Shown here: piece after piece, positions 20,269-31,309 of the stretch
How positions within the stretch are numbered: position 1 is the stretch's first letter
Layout of the letters: the number at the start of each line of letters is the position of its first letter
NCBI GenBank assembly: GCA_902615995.1
Contig: CACMRF010000004.1
Span: 1 to 60,000, forward strand
DNA: 60,000 nt
From: an uncultured SAR116 cluster alpha proteobacterium
GTDB lineage: Bacteria; Pseudomonadota; Alphaproteobacteria; Puniceispirillales; Marisalimonadaceae
Reading direction: 5' to 3'
Made by a program: the position numbers and the translations under genes
Notes under the pieces: generated by a model
Told to the model about the DNA's origin: nothing
The model's input: only the letters and a program-made list of their open reading frames with translations
Databases searched by the model: none

Positions 20269-21489
20269 ATGAGATCTTTATTTTTAATTATTCTATTTAT
20301 ATTTAATGTCATAAATCTTTCATTTAGTAAAACTGGACATACTAATACTTGGGATCAAATAGTTAACAGTGCCCAAAATAAAACAGTAAAACTTCATGCA
20401 TGGGGGGGGTCTAAAAATATCAATAATTATATTAATTGGGTCAAATCAAAAGTTCATGAAAAATATGGGATCAAATTACAACATATAAAAATTAAAGATA
20501 CATCTGATGCAGTTAAAAAAGTTTTATTCGAGAAAATTGCAAAAAAAAATGATAATGGTTCAGTTGATATCATTTGGATAAATGGAGAGAACTTTTTAAC
20601 AATGAAAAAAAATAATTTGTTGTTAAATAAGAATTGGATATTGCAATTACCTAATTCAAAATTTATCAATTTTTCTCAATCATCAGCCTATTTCTATGAC
20701 TTTGGTATTTTTAATGAAGGAAAGGAAATGCCTTGGGGATTATCTCAACTTATTTTTTATTATGATAGTGATAAATTAAAAATTGTTCCAAAAAGTGCAT
20801 CTCAATTTAAAAATTTTATAAAAAAGAATCCTGGAAGATTTACTTTTCCTCAACCTCCAGACTTTATAGGAACAAGTTTTTTGAAACAAATTTTGATAGA
20901 AGTATCTAAAGATAAAAAACTCTTTTATAATAAGTATAATCTTAACGATGATACACATAAATCGTCATTGAATGAATTATGGAATTGGTTTGACGAAATC
21001 ACACCTTTTTTATGGAAAAGTGGTAAAATATATCCAAATAATTATTTGTCACTTGGCCAATTATTTTCTGATAATGAATTAGATATAGGTTTAACATTCA
21101 ATATTGCATATCCAAAAAATGAAATTTCAAAAGGAAATTTTAAATCTTCAGTTAAAAGTTTTATACCAAATATTGGTTCATTAGCTAATACTCATTATCT
21201 TACAATTCCTTACAATGCCACAAATAAAAATGCTTCGAAAGTTGTGATAAATTATATGATTTCACCTGAAGCGCAATTAGAAAAGCAAAACTCAGAAATA
21301 TGGGGAGATCCTTCAGTTTTATCTTTCGAGACATTAAACAAAAACCTTAAAAAAGACTTTGAAAATCTTTTGAATAAATCTACTGATTTAAGTTTTCAAG
21401 ACTTGGAGAAAAAAATTCCTGAACCTCACCCAAGTTGGGTCAAGGTTATTGAAGAAGGTTGGATTGCGAGATATGGATCAGTTAATTGA
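20269..21489 (+). CDS. YnjB-like ABC transporter substrate-binding protein
   Basis: An exported solute-binding protein of about 406 residues. It has a signal peptide (first 20 residues, ending near NLSFSKT), then a periplasmic-binding-protein fold of the YnjB kind: LHAWGGSKNINNYINWV near the start, VDIIWINGENF, and a C-terminal EPHPSWVKVIEEGWIARYG. The YnjB solute is not established. The permease gene follows with a 17-base overlap; no ATPase gene is present. The ATG at 20269 is used with GGGTG before it; a GTG at 20263 is the alternative. A run of eight G (20402-20409) sits in the N-terminal coding region. Confidence 0.8.
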   Translation: MRSLFLIILFIFNVINLSFSKTGHTNTWDQIVNSAQNKTVKLHAWGGSKNINNYINWVKSKVHEKYGIKLQHIKIKDTSDAVKKVLFEKIAKKNDNGSVDIIWINGENFLTMKKNNLLLNKNWILQLPNSKFINFSQSSAYFYDFGIFNEGKEMPWGLSQLIFYYDSDKLKIVPKSASQFKNFIKKNPGRFTFPQPPDFIGTSFLKQILIEVSKDKKLFYNKYNLNDDTHKSSLNELWNWFDEITPFLWKSGKIYPNNYLSLGQLFSDNELDIGLTFNIAYPKNEISKGNFKSSVKSFIPNIGSLANTHYLTIPYNATNKNASKVVINYMISPEAQLEKQNSEIWGDPSVLSFETLNKNLKKDFENLLNKSTDLSFQDLEKKIPEPHPSWVKVIEEGWIARYGSVN

Positions 21490-23161
21490 AAGAAAAAAAA
21501 ATATATTATTTTTTTTACTTTTTCTTTTAATATTAGGTACTATATCTTTTCCAGTAATTTTTGGTACACTAGGTACTATACTCCCATCAATGGGATATTT
21601 TTTGGATGTTTCAGATAATTTTACTCTTAAATATTTTCTTTTAACATTTCAGCTTCCTGGGATAGAAAAATCAATTTATTTATCTATTTCAGTGGGTATA
21701 TTATCTACTTTTATTTCTTTAATATTATCCCAAGTTATATTAGCTAAATTATATTTTACAAATTTTTTTGCTAAGCTAAATAAACTTTTATATCCTTTAA
21801 TTGCTTTTCCACACATAACCATGGCGGTTGGAATTTCTTTTCTATTTTCATCAAGTGGTTTTTTTATTCGAATAATATCATTAGTTTTTAATTTTGAAAG
21901 ACCGCCAAATTTAGATTTGTTCCCAGACAATTATGGTCTTTTTTTAATACTTGGTTTGATACTAAAAGAAACTCCTTTTTTTTTGTTAATTTCAATTGGA
22001 TTTTTAAATAATGTAAAGAGTAAGGAATATTTTTTTTTAGCAAAATCAAAAAACTTTTCTGATTTTACAAGCTGGATTTTTTTTATTTTCCCTTTAATTT
22101 ATAGAAAGTTAAAAATTACTATTTTTGTTGTATTAATTTTTTCGGCAACTGTAATTGATATGTCGTTGATACTTGCTCCAACAACACCATCAACCATATC
22201 AATAAGAATTTTACAACTTTTTCAACAACCAGAATTGGCTAGTTTTTCAATTGCATCTTGTTTGTCGATTATACAATTATTGATAATTATTTTAATAATA
22301 TTAACTTGGTTAAGTTTCGAAAAATTGATTTGTAAACAACAATACTTAGTTTTCTATAGATATCTTTTAGATAGAAAAAATAATTTTTTTGAAAATATTT
22401 TATATTTTGTGTCATTAACTTGTTTTATAATTTTTATTATTAATATTTTGATTTCAATTATCTGGTCTTTAGCAGTTGATTGGAATTTTCCTAATTTATT
22501 TCCTAAAAAATTAACTTTAGATAATTATTTTGTTTTTTTTAAATTTAATTTTGATAGTTTTCTTAATTCATTAATTTTAGCTACTTTAGGATCACTTATT
22601 AGTTTAATAATAATAATTGTATGGTCAGAGCTTTTGGAAGCATTAAAATTAAAAAGTAATTTTTTAAATTTTATATTTTATATTCCTCTATTAGTACCTG
22701 AATTAACAATTTTGTTAGGCTTTAATTTTTTTCTTTTAACTAATAATTTTGATAACAAGTTTCTAAACGTATTATGGATTAAAATTATATATATAATTCC
22801 ATATACATATCTAATACTTTCAAATTCTTATAAAAATATTAACAAAATATATTTAAAAATAGCTCAGTCTCTAAACAAGAGTTATTTAACAATTTTAATT
22901 AAAATTAAATTGAATTTAATTTTAAATATAATCTTTCTTAGCTTTGCAATAGGATTTATTATTTCTATAAGTCTATATGGGCCAATCTATTTTATAGGTA
23001 ATGGTGAAATAACAACTTTATCATTAGAAATTATCAACTTACAAACAAGCGGAGATCGAAAAGACTTAGCTGTTGCTACTACATTACAAATGGTAATACC
23101 TCTATTAATTTTATTAATTTTCCACTTTAAATCAAAGATATTCATCAAGTGGTCTGTCTAG
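21473..23161 (+). CDS. YnjC-like fused ABC transporter permease
   Basis: A 562-residue inner-membrane protein with about 12 hydrophobic segments, formed by two fused permease units of roughly 280 residues. Each half has a membrane-permease core, for example TMAVGISFLFSSSG in the first and ILATLGSLISL in the second. This double layout is that of YnjC, the partner of YnjB. Its start overlaps the ynjB-like gene by 17 bases, so the two are translated together. The ATG at 21473 is chosen over a TTG at 21449. In E. coli a third gene, ynjD, codes for the ATPase; here aspS follows instead. Confidence 0.78.
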   Translation: MDQLIERKKNILFFLLFLLILGTISFPVIFGTLGTILPSMGYFLDVSDNFTLKYFLLTFQLPGIEKSIYLSISVGILSTFISLILSQVILAKLYFTNFFAKLNKLLYPLIAFPHITMAVGISFLFSSSGFFIRIISLVFNFERPPNLDLFPDNYGLFLILGLILKETPFFLLISIGFLNNVKSKEYFFLAKSKNFSDFTSWIFFIFPLIYRKLKITIFVVLIFSATVIDMSLILAPTTPSTISIRILQLFQQPELASFSIASCLSIIQLLIIILIILTWLSFEKLICKQQYLVFYRYLLDRKNNFFENILYFVSLTCFIIFIINILISIIWSLAVDWNFPNLFPKKLTLDNYFVFFKFNFDSFLNSLILATLGSLISLIIIIVWSELLEALKLKSNFLNFIFYIPLLVPELTILLGFNFFLLTNNFDNKFLNVLWIKIIYIIPYTYLILSNSYKNINKIYLKIAQSLNKSYLTILIKIKLNLILNIIFLSFAIGFIISISLYGPIYFIGNGEITTLSLEIINLQTSGDRKDLAVATTLQMVIPLLILLIFHFKSKIFIKWSV

Positions 23162-23229
23162 TATAATTTTAAAAATCTTATAGTAATTTTATAGTTTGAT
23201 GTTATAAAAATTGTTTAGAGGTAATCTTG

Positions 23230-25005
23230 ATGAATAAAGCTCACACTTATAGAACACACAAATGTAACGAAATTAATAAATCTTTGGTAGGTGAAAAAGT
23301 AAAACTATCAGGTTGGGTTCATAGAAAAAGAGATCATGGGCAACTGGTATTTGTAGATTTAAGAGACCATTACGGCATATCTCAAATAGTCACTGACACA
23401 CAAAAAGATACTTTTGATATTCTGGAAAAAATTTCTTTGGAATCTGTTATTTCTGTGCATGGAAAAGTTGTTGAAAGATCCGCCGAAACTATCAATCATA
23501 ATATTCCTACGGGTGAGGTGGAGCTACAAGTTGATAAAATTACTATTTTATCAAACGCAGAAAGTCTACCTTTGCAGGTTAATTCGGATGACGATTACGG
23601 AGAAGAAATAAGGCTAAGATATAGATATCTTGATTTGAGAAGAAATAGGCCTCATCAAAATATAATTCTGAGATCTCAAATAATACAAGAGATAAGATCT
23701 GAAATGTTAGAGCAGGATTTTATCGAATTTCAAACACCAATTTTAACTGCATCTAGTCCTGAAGGTGCTAGAGATTTTTTAGTTCCCTCTCGGATTCATA
23801 AAGGTAAATTTTACGCTCTTCCTCAAGCTCCTCAGCAATTTAAGCAACTTGTCATGGTGTCAGGTTTTGATAAATACTTTCAAATTGCTCCTTGTTTTAG
23901 GGATGAGGATAGTAGAGCTGATAGATCTCCAGGCGAGTTTTATCAATTGGATGTAGAAATGTCATTTGTAGAGCAAGAAGATGTTTTTGAAGCTGTTCAA
24001 CCAGTAATTTATAACGTTTTTAAAAAATTCACAAAAAAAGAAGTAGTCAAAGATTTTGTTAAAATTACTTTTAAAGACGCAATGTTAAAATATGGAACTG
24101 ACAAACCTGACATTAGATATGATGTAATTATACAAGATGTAACAGATTTTTTTAAAAATTCTAATTTTAAAATTTTTGCAAGTAATATTGAAAAAGGGTC
24201 AGTAGTTAGAGCTGTGCCAGGTGTTGATTGCGGTAGTCGAGCTTTAGCAGATAAAATGAATAGTTGGGCTCAATCGCAGGGAGCCCCAGGTATGGGGTAT
24301 ATAATTTTCTCTGATAACGAAGCAAAAGGTCCAATAGCAAATGCACTTGGTCTTGAAAAAGCTCAAATTTTAAAAGAAAAATTTAATTTGAATGATGGAG
24401 ATGCTTTATTTTTCTCATGTGCAATGGAAAAAGAAGCTGCAGATCTAGCAGGTAAGGCAAGAGCAAAAATCGCTATTGAAAAAAATATGATTAATGAAAA
24501 TCAATTTAAGTTTTGTTGGATTGTTGATTATCCAATGTTTGAAAAAAATGAAATTACTGGAGAGATAGACTTTTCTCATAACCCCTTTTCAATGCCGCAG
24601 GGTGGGATGAAGTCACTTATTGAAAAAAATCCATTAGATATTTTAGCGTATCAGTACGATCTAGTTTGTAATGGTGTAGAATTATCTTCAGGTGCAATTA
24701 GGAATCATGTACCAGAGATTATGTACAAAGCATTTGAAATTGCTGGTCATAATCATGATGTTGTTGATAATAAATTTCCTGGTATGATTAATGCTTTTAA
24801 ATTTGGTGCTCCTCCTCATGGAGGTATCGCACCTGGCATCGACAGAATAGTTATGCTTTTAGCTGATGAACCTAATCTGAGAGAGATTGTACTATTTCCT
24901 ATGACTGGAAAAGCCGAGGACTTAATGATGGGAGCACCTTCTGACGTTAATGAAATTCAACTGAAAGAATTAGGTATTAATATTAATAAAAAGATTAAGC
25001 CTTAA
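23230..25005 (+). CDS. aspS: aspartyl-tRNA synthetase
   Basis: AspRS charges tRNA-Asp. It is a class II synthetase of 591 residues with an N-terminal OB-fold anticodon-binding domain ([22 protein letters not shown]), the motif 2 loop [19 protein letters not shown], a bacterial GAD insertion (about 285-420), and motif 3, [13 protein letters not shown]. The size and GAD insert are bacterial-type. Many alphaproteobacterial AspRS also charge tRNA-Asn for GatCAB; that cannot be decided here. AGAGG (near 23216-23221) precedes the ATG at 23230. Its tail overlaps ctaA by 11 bases. Confidence 0.97.
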   Translation: MNKAHTYRTHKCNEINKSLVGEKVKLSGWVHRKRDHGQLVFVDLRDHYGISQIVTDTQKDTFDILEKISLESVISVHGKVVERSAETINHNIPTGEVELQVDKITILSNAESLPLQVNSDDDYGEEIRLRYRYLDLRRNRPHQNIILRSQIIQEIRSEMLEQDFIEFQTPILTASSPEGARDFLVPSRIHKGKFYALPQAPQQFKQLVMVSGFDKYFQIAPCFRDEDSRADRSPGEFYQLDVEMSFVEQEDVFEAVQPVIYNVFKKFTKKEVVKDFVKITFKDAMLKYGTDKPDIRYDVIIQDVTDFFKNSNFKIFASNIEKGSVVRAVPGVDCGSRALADKMNSWAQSQGAPGMGYIIFSDNEAKGPIANALGLEKAQILKEKFNLNDGDALFFSCAMEKEAADLAGKARAKIAIEKNMINENQFKFCWIVDYPMFEKNEITGEIDFSHNPFSMPQGGMKSLIEKNPLDILAYQYDLVCNGVELSSGAIRNHVPEIMYKAFEIAGHNHDVVDNKFPGMINAFKFGAPPHGGIAPGIDRIVMLLADEPNLREIVLFPMTGKAEDLMMGAPSDVNEIQLKELGININKKIKP

Positions 25006-26002
25006 TATTTAAGGTGTGCATTATTTTTATCATTGTTAAGAATATTAAAACTGCTCCAATTTGATGCAAACTTGCATTTAAATTTGGAACATAATTCAAA
25101 AGAATATAAACTCCTAAAATAAATTGTATAAATATAAACGTAATTAATAATATTAACTCAAAAAACACTTTCTTTTGATAAAAATTTCTAGCAAAAAATA
25201 TTACAATTGCAACTAATGAAATAAATCCCAGGTGTCTATGATGAAATTGTGCTGACCCAGGATTCTCAAAAGGATCTAAAAGTCCTAATGAAAGATAGTC
25301 ACTGGGAAAAAAATTATCATTCATTAAAGGATATGTATTGTACATTAGTCCTGCATCCATTCCAGCGACTAGAGATCCTGCGATAATTGTAACAAATATT
25401 ATAAAAAAAATGATTAAGTTTAAATCGAACTTAATTCTAGATTTTTTGTATTTTAAATCTAGAATTAGCCAAAATAATAGAAACAAAATCAGTAAGCTAT
25501 TTCCAAAATGAATCGCTAACCTATATTGAGATACATCTGGTTTGTCAATCAATCCAGATTTAACCATCCACCAACCGATAAATGCTTGAAGGCTACCAAA
25601 AAACAAAATGACAAGAAGTCTTACAGTAATAGATTTACCTATTTTCTTTGCAACAAGAAAATATATGAAAGGTATAATAAAAACAATTCCTATTATTCTT
25701 CCCCATAATCTATGGAAATATTCCCAAAAAAAAATAAATTTAAATTCTGAAAGTAGCATTCCTTTGTTATAGAAAGAATATTCTGGTGTATTTTTGTAAA
25801 GGTCAAATACTCTTTCCCATTCTTGATTATTTAAAGGTGGTAAAAACCCTAGAAAGGGTCTCCACTCAACCATTGACAAGCCTGAATCGGTAATTCTTGT
25901 AATGCCTCCAATGATTATCATGCCTAGCACTAATATAAAAATTAGTAATAGCCAATTTAGGAGCAATAAATCTTGTTTTATAGGATTAAAATTATCATTC
26001 AT
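24995..26002 (-). CDS. ctaA: heme A synthase (COX15/CtaA)
   Basis: CtaA oxidises heme O to heme A for the aa3-type cytochrome c oxidase in the inner membrane. The protein is 335 residues with eight hydrophobic helices. Conserved features are [18 protein letters not shown] near the N-terminus, [12 protein letters not shown] (first heme His), [20 protein letters not shown] and LHQIGAV (further His ligands). This size and pattern fit the alphaproteobacterial COX15 type. It is a single gene whose tail overlaps aspS by 11 bases. The upstream gap leads to groES, transcribed the other way. Confidence 0.95.
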   Translation of the reverse strand: MNDNFNPIKQDLLLLNWLLLIFILVLGMIIIGGITRITDSGLSMVEWRPFLGFLPPLNNQEWERVFDLYKNTPEYSFYNKGMLLSEFKFIFFWEYFHRLWGRIIGIVFIIPFIYFLVAKKIGKSITVRLLVILFFGSLQAFIGWWMVKSGLIDKPDVSQYRLAIHFGNSLLILFLLFWLILDLKYKKSRIKFDLNLIIFFIIFVTIIAGSLVAGMDAGLMYNTYPLMNDNFFPSDYLSLGLLDPFENPGSAQFHHRHLGFISLVAIVIFFARNFYQKKVFFELILLITFIFIQFILGVYILLNYVPNLNASLHQIGAVLIFLTMIKIMHTLNIKA

Positions 26003-26063
26003 ATTATTAATTTATTTACCAAAATTTTCATTTATGTAAATAGGAATTTTTTTTTAAAAAAAT

Positions 26064-26092
26064 CTTGAAACTTTATAAATTACAACTATTTA
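26064..26092 (+). promoter_or_regulatory. RpoH-like heat-shock promoter of groESL
   Basis: CTTGAA (26064-26069) is followed after 16 bases by CTATTT (26086-26091), resembling the heat-shock sigma factor pattern of alphaproteobacteria (CTTGAA, then CCATAT-like). It lies 49 bases before the groES ATG. The clpB gene has the same spacing (56863-56890). No CIRCE inverted repeat is present in this gap. Confidence 0.5.
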
Positions 26093-26140
26093 TGTGTTGT
26101 GCTCTTTATGAGCGTAACTTAAATAATTAGGGAGACAATA

Positions 26141-26428
26141 ATGAAGTTTAAACCACTTCACGATAGAGTAGTAGTTGAGCGTTTGGATTCAGACGAAAAG
26201 ACTGCAGGTGGAATTATAATCCCAGATTCAGCTCAAGAAAAACCTATGCAAGGTAAAATATTAGCTGTAGGCTCTGGAGCAAGAGATGATTCTGGAAAGA
26301 TACAACCATTAGATGTCAAAGAAGGTGATACAATACTTTTTGGCAAGTGGTCAGGTACAGAAGTTAAAATTGATGGTAAAGACCTTCTAATTATGAAGGA
26401 AAGCGACATCATGGGAATTATAAACTAA
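26141..26428 (+). CDS. groES: co-chaperonin GroES
   Basis: GroES is the seven-subunit lid of the GroEL folding chamber. The 95-residue protein has the family features: [10 protein letters not shown], the mobile-loop region with [18 protein letters not shown], then GKILAVGSG and a C-terminal [20 protein letters not shown] ribosome site lies before the ATG. groEL follows 36 bases later with its own AAGGA site, forming the usual operon. An RpoH-like promoter lies upstream. Confidence 0.98.
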   Translation: MKFKPLHDRVVVERLDSDEKTAGGIIIPDSAQEKPMQGKILAVGSGARDDSGKIQPLDVKEGDTILFGKWSGTEVKIDGKDLLIMKESDIMGIIN

Positions 26429-26452
26429 ATCGTAAAATTTTTAATTATTTGA

Positions 26453-28141
<1,689 letters not shown>

Positions 28142-28165
28142 GCCCAATTCAAACAAAACTTTAAA

Positions 28166-28197
28166 AACACCTAATATTTTATTAGGTGTTTTTTTTT
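28166..28197 (+). terminator. intrinsic terminator after groEL
   Basis: A perfect 10-base stem, AACACCTAAT (28166-28175) and ATTAGGTGTT (28181-28190), with a five-base loop, is followed by a run of T (28191-28197). It closes the groES-groEL operon and is the only clear intrinsic terminator I can see in the window. Confidence 0.93.
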
Positions 28198-28254
28198 GAA
28201 TTTTACAATATTTCTTTATTAATAATCTAAATTAGATTAATAAGTGTTTAACTT

Positions 28255-29853
28255 ATGAACTTTGTAAATGAAAAAATTTCAAATAATTTAAAATCTTGGC
28301 CTTTTCTAGAAGCTAAAGTTTTAATAGAAAGATTAAAAAAAAATAAAAAGTTTGATCTCATTAATGATGATAATCCTGTTTTGTTTGAAACAGGATATGG
28401 TCCATCTGGACTGCCACATATAGGTACTTTTGGTGAGGTGGCTAGAACAACTATGGTTCAAAACGCTTTTTTTCATCTCACTGGAAAAGCCACAAAGTTA
28501 ATATGTTTTTCTGATGATATGGATGGATTTAGAAAAGTTCCTGAAAATGTTCCAAATCAAACAATGCTCAGTGAACATTTAGAAAAACCTCTCACTGATG
28601 TTCCAGATCCTTTTGAAAAATTTGAAAGCTTTGGTTCTTACAATAATAATAAATTGAAAGAATTTTTAGATAAGTTTGGTTTTGATTATCAATTTGTATC
28701 ATCTACTGAATGTTATAAATCAGGCCAATTTAATAATGCATTATCAAAAATATTACTTAATTATGATAAAATTAAAAATGTCATTATGCCAACATTAGGT
28801 GAAGAAAGAAAAAAAACATACAGTCCTTTTCTTCCTATATGTTCTTATACAGGTAAAGTATTACAAGCCAATGTTATAGATATAGATGTAACTGACAACT
28901 TAATAACATACGTTTCTTCAATCAGTAATAAAGAAGAGAAAGTTTCAATTTTAAACGGCAATTGTAAATTACAATGGAAATGTGATTGGGCTATGAGATG
29001 GTACGCACTTGGAGTTGATTATGAAATGGCAGGAAAAGATTTAAGTGAAAGCGTAATTTTATCTACAAAAATTTTAAATATATTAGGTGGTTCTCAACCA
29101 GCAGGTTTTTCTTATGAGTTGTTTTTGGATGGGAATGGTCAAAAAATATCAAAATCTAAAGGTAATGGGTTATCAATAGAAGAGTGGCTAGCTTATGGAA
29201 CTGAAGAATCTTTATCGTTGTTTATGTTTAACAACCCAAAGAGAGCAAAAAAATTATTTTTTGATGTAATACCTAAAACGATAGATGAGTACTACTCATT
29301 TCTAAGTAAATATAACTCAAACAATGAATGTGAATATGATAATCCTGTCTGGCATATTCATAAAAGTAATCCACCTAAAGATATTTTTCCTGTCTCATTT
29401 AATTTGCTTTTAAATTTATCTTCAGTATGTAATGCCGATAATTCAAACGATTTGTGGAGTTATATTACTAATTACACACCAGAGTTGAAAAAAGGATTAA
29501 ACAAAAAATTTGATATGTTAGTTGATCTTTCTATTAATTATTATAAACAAAGAGTTTTACCATTTAAAAAATTTAGATTACCTAGTGAATTCGAAACTAA
29601 AACTATAAAAAATTTAGTAACTCATTTAAAAGACTTAGATGCCAAAACTTCTAATGAAGAAATACAATCTATTGTCTTTAAAGTTGGAAAGGAAGCTGGT
29701 TATGAAAATCTTAGAGAATGGTTTTCTTGCTTGTATGAAACAGCCTTAGGGCAATCTAGTGGACCAAGAATGGGTGGGTTTATAAAATTATATGGAATAA
29801 ATAAGAGTATCAAATTATTAGAAGATGTTCTAAATGGTAACCTTGTTAAATAA
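28255..29853 (+). CDS. lysS: lysyl-tRNA synthetase, class I
   Basis: A class I LysRS that charges tRNA-Lys, the archaeal-type enzyme found in most alphaproteobacteria instead of class II LysRS. It is 532 residues. The HIGH-type motif is PHIGTFGE (54-61) and the KMSKS-type motif is KISKSKG near residue 296. The C-terminal helix bundle forms the anticodon-binding part. It stands two bases before pyrD, so the two are probably cotranscribed. A 17-base perfect dyad (28223-28239) lies just upstream of the ATG. Confidence 0.95.
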   Translation: MNFVNEKISNNLKSWPFLEAKVLIERLKKNKKFDLINDDNPVLFETGYGPSGLPHIGTFGEVARTTMVQNAFFHLTGKATKLICFSDDMDGFRKVPENVPNQTMLSEHLEKPLTDVPDPFEKFESFGSYNNNKLKEFLDKFGFDYQFVSSTECYKSGQFNNALSKILLNYDKIKNVIMPTLGEERKKTYSPFLPICSYTGKVLQANVIDIDVTDNLITYVSSISNKEEKVSILNGNCKLQWKCDWAMRWYALGVDYEMAGKDLSESVILSTKILNILGGSQPAGFSYELFLDGNGQKISKSKGNGLSIEEWLAYGTEESLSLFMFNNPKRAKKLFFDVIPKTIDEYYSFLSKYNSNNECEYDNPVWHIHKSNPPKDIFPVSFNLLLNLSSVCNADNSNDLWSYITNYTPELKKGLNKKFDMLVDLSINYYKQRVLPFKKFRLPSEFETKTIKNLVTHLKDLDAKTSNEEIQSIVFKVGKEAGYENLREWFSCLYETALGQSSGPRMGGFIKLYGINKSIKLLEDVLNGNLVK

Positions 29854-29855
29854 AA

Positions 29856-30959
29856 ATGTACTGGAGAGTTTTTTATAGAATTTTAAGTTTGATTGATCCA
29901 GAAACTGCACATGATTTAATAATTAAAATAATTAAGAATGGATTTTTACCAAAAATAAAAACAAAATCTATTCCATTAAAAGTAATGGATATTAAATTTC
30001 AAAATCCAGTTGGATTAGCAGCTGGCTTTGATAAAAATGCTGAGACTATCAACCAAATACATAAGTTGGGGTTTGGTTTTTTAGAGGTTGGAACGATTAC
30101 AGTTTTTCCTCAAGAAGGCAATCCAAAACCAAGAATATTTAGATTGACTGAAGACAAAGCTATTATTAATAGAAATGGTTTTAATAATGATGGTCTTACT
30201 TTAATCAAGAATAGAATAAAAGATTTTCGAAAAAACAATAAACCTTCAAATATAAAATTAGGAATAAATATTGGTCCTAACAAAAATTCTTCTGATAGGA
30301 TTAAGGATTATACTAAATTAATTAATGCATTTGCTAAATATGCTGATTATTTGGTAATTAATATATCATCTCCAAATACACCAAATTTAAGAAAACTTCA
30401 CTCAGATAAAAATTTTAAAAACTTAATTGTCTCAATAAAAAAAGAAAAAAATAAAATAAAGATTTGCCCGCCTATATTAATTAAGATTTCTCCTGATTTA
30501 AGTTATACAGAATTAAAAAAAATAATTAAAGAAATAGTTAAGCATAAATTGAATGGCTTAATTATATCTAACACAACTGTTAAAAGAAATGTTAAATCTA
30601 AATACAAAGGAGAAATTGGTGGTTTATCTGGAGAACCACTCTTTGAGGAATCAACTAAAGTTTTAATTATGGCTAGAAAAATTTTAAATGATTTTGATTC
30701 ACGTATTTCAATTATTGCCACTGGAGGTGTTTATGATGGAAAATCAGCATACATAAAAATTTTATGTGGAGCTGATTTAATTCAATTATATACAGGTTTG
30801 GTTTATAAAGGACCTTTTGTTGTAAAAAATATCTTAGATCAACTTGATAGTTATAGAAAAAGAGATAATATCAAAAATTGGGAAGAGGTTAGGGGATTAG
30901 CTAAAAGCATAAATGAAGCAAATAAAATTGTAGAAAATGGATTAAACAAAAAAACATAG
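29856..30959 (+). CDS. pyrD: dihydroorotate dehydrogenase, class 2 (quinone)
   Basis: PyrD oxidises dihydroorotate to orotate in pyrimidine synthesis, giving electrons to quinone at the inner membrane. The 367-residue protein has the N-terminal amphipathic helix region that binds membrane (first about 40 residues), the FMN-binding core starting GLAAGFDKNAE, and NISSPNTPNLR, where the Ser is the class 2 catalytic base. ISNTT and IATGGVYDG are the FMN-phosphate and substrate loops. It follows lysS after two bases. rpmB lies downstream with its own promoter. Confidence 0.96.
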   Translation: MYWRVFYRILSLIDPETAHDLIIKIIKNGFLPKIKTKSIPLKVMDIKFQNPVGLAAGFDKNAETINQIHKLGFGFLEVGTITVFPQEGNPKPRIFRLTEDKAIINRNGFNNDGLTLIKNRIKDFRKNNKPSNIKLGINIGPNKNSSDRIKDYTKLINAFAKYADYLVINISSPNTPNLRKLHSDKNFKNLIVSIKKEKNKIKICPPILIKISPDLSYTELKKIIKEIVKHKLNGLIISNTTVKRNVKSKYKGEIGGLSGEPLFEESTKVLIMARKILNDFDSRISIIATGGVYDGKSAYIKILCGADLIQLYTGLVYKGPFVVKNILDQLDSYRKRDNIKNWEEVRGLAKSINEANKIVENGLNKKT

Positions 30960-30977
30960 TATAATTTTTACTTTTGC

Positions 30978-31006
30978 TTGACCATCAAAAGAGCTTCCTT
31001 TATAAG
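30978..31006 (+). promoter_or_regulatory. sigma70 promoter of rpmB
   Basis: TTGACC (30978-30983) and TATAAG (31001-31006) are separated by exactly 17 bases, a near-consensus housekeeping promoter. The expected start near 31013 falls at the AAGGA ribosome site (31013-31017), giving a very short leader before the rpmB ATG at 31025. Confidence 0.7.
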
Positions 31007-31024
31007 ATCACCAAGGATTAATTT

Positions 31025-31309
31025 ATGTCTAAAGTATGCGAAATTTCAGGTAAAAAACCAATGAGTGGCAACAACGTTAGTCATGCTAACAATAGGACAA
31101 AAAGGAGATTTATTCCAAATCTTCAAAACGTAAAATTATATAGTGGAACACTGCAGAAATACATTAATCTGAATATTACTGTTAGAACTATGAAAACTGT
31201 TGAAAAAAATGGCGGCTTAGATTCTTATCTAATTAAAACTAGTAATAATAATTTGGCTGAAACAGCTATTAAAATTAAAAAGCAAATTTTAAAAAATAAT
31301 AAAAAGTAA
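31025..31309 (+). CDS. rpmB: 50S ribosomal protein L28
   Basis: L28 is a small protein of the large ribosomal subunit. The 94-residue protein opens with the family signature [25 protein letters not shown] and continues with NLQNVKL and the C-terminal basic region, the typical length of the alphaproteobacterial form. It is transcribed from its own promoter upstream, separate from pyrD. Its stop codon lies immediately before the end of the convergent cobT gene, with no terminator visible in either direction. Confidence 0.96.
   Translation: MSKVCEISGKKPMSGNNVSHANNRTKRRFIPNLQNVKLYSGTLQKYINLNITVRTMKTVEKNGGLDSYLIKTSNNNLAETAIKIKKQILKNNKK

Noticed and set aside
26093-26113. Possible CIRCE operator or hairpin (GCTC-TTTAT-GAGC) before groES
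   Set aside because: The CIRCE half-sites are absent and the four-base stem is too short to be meaningful.
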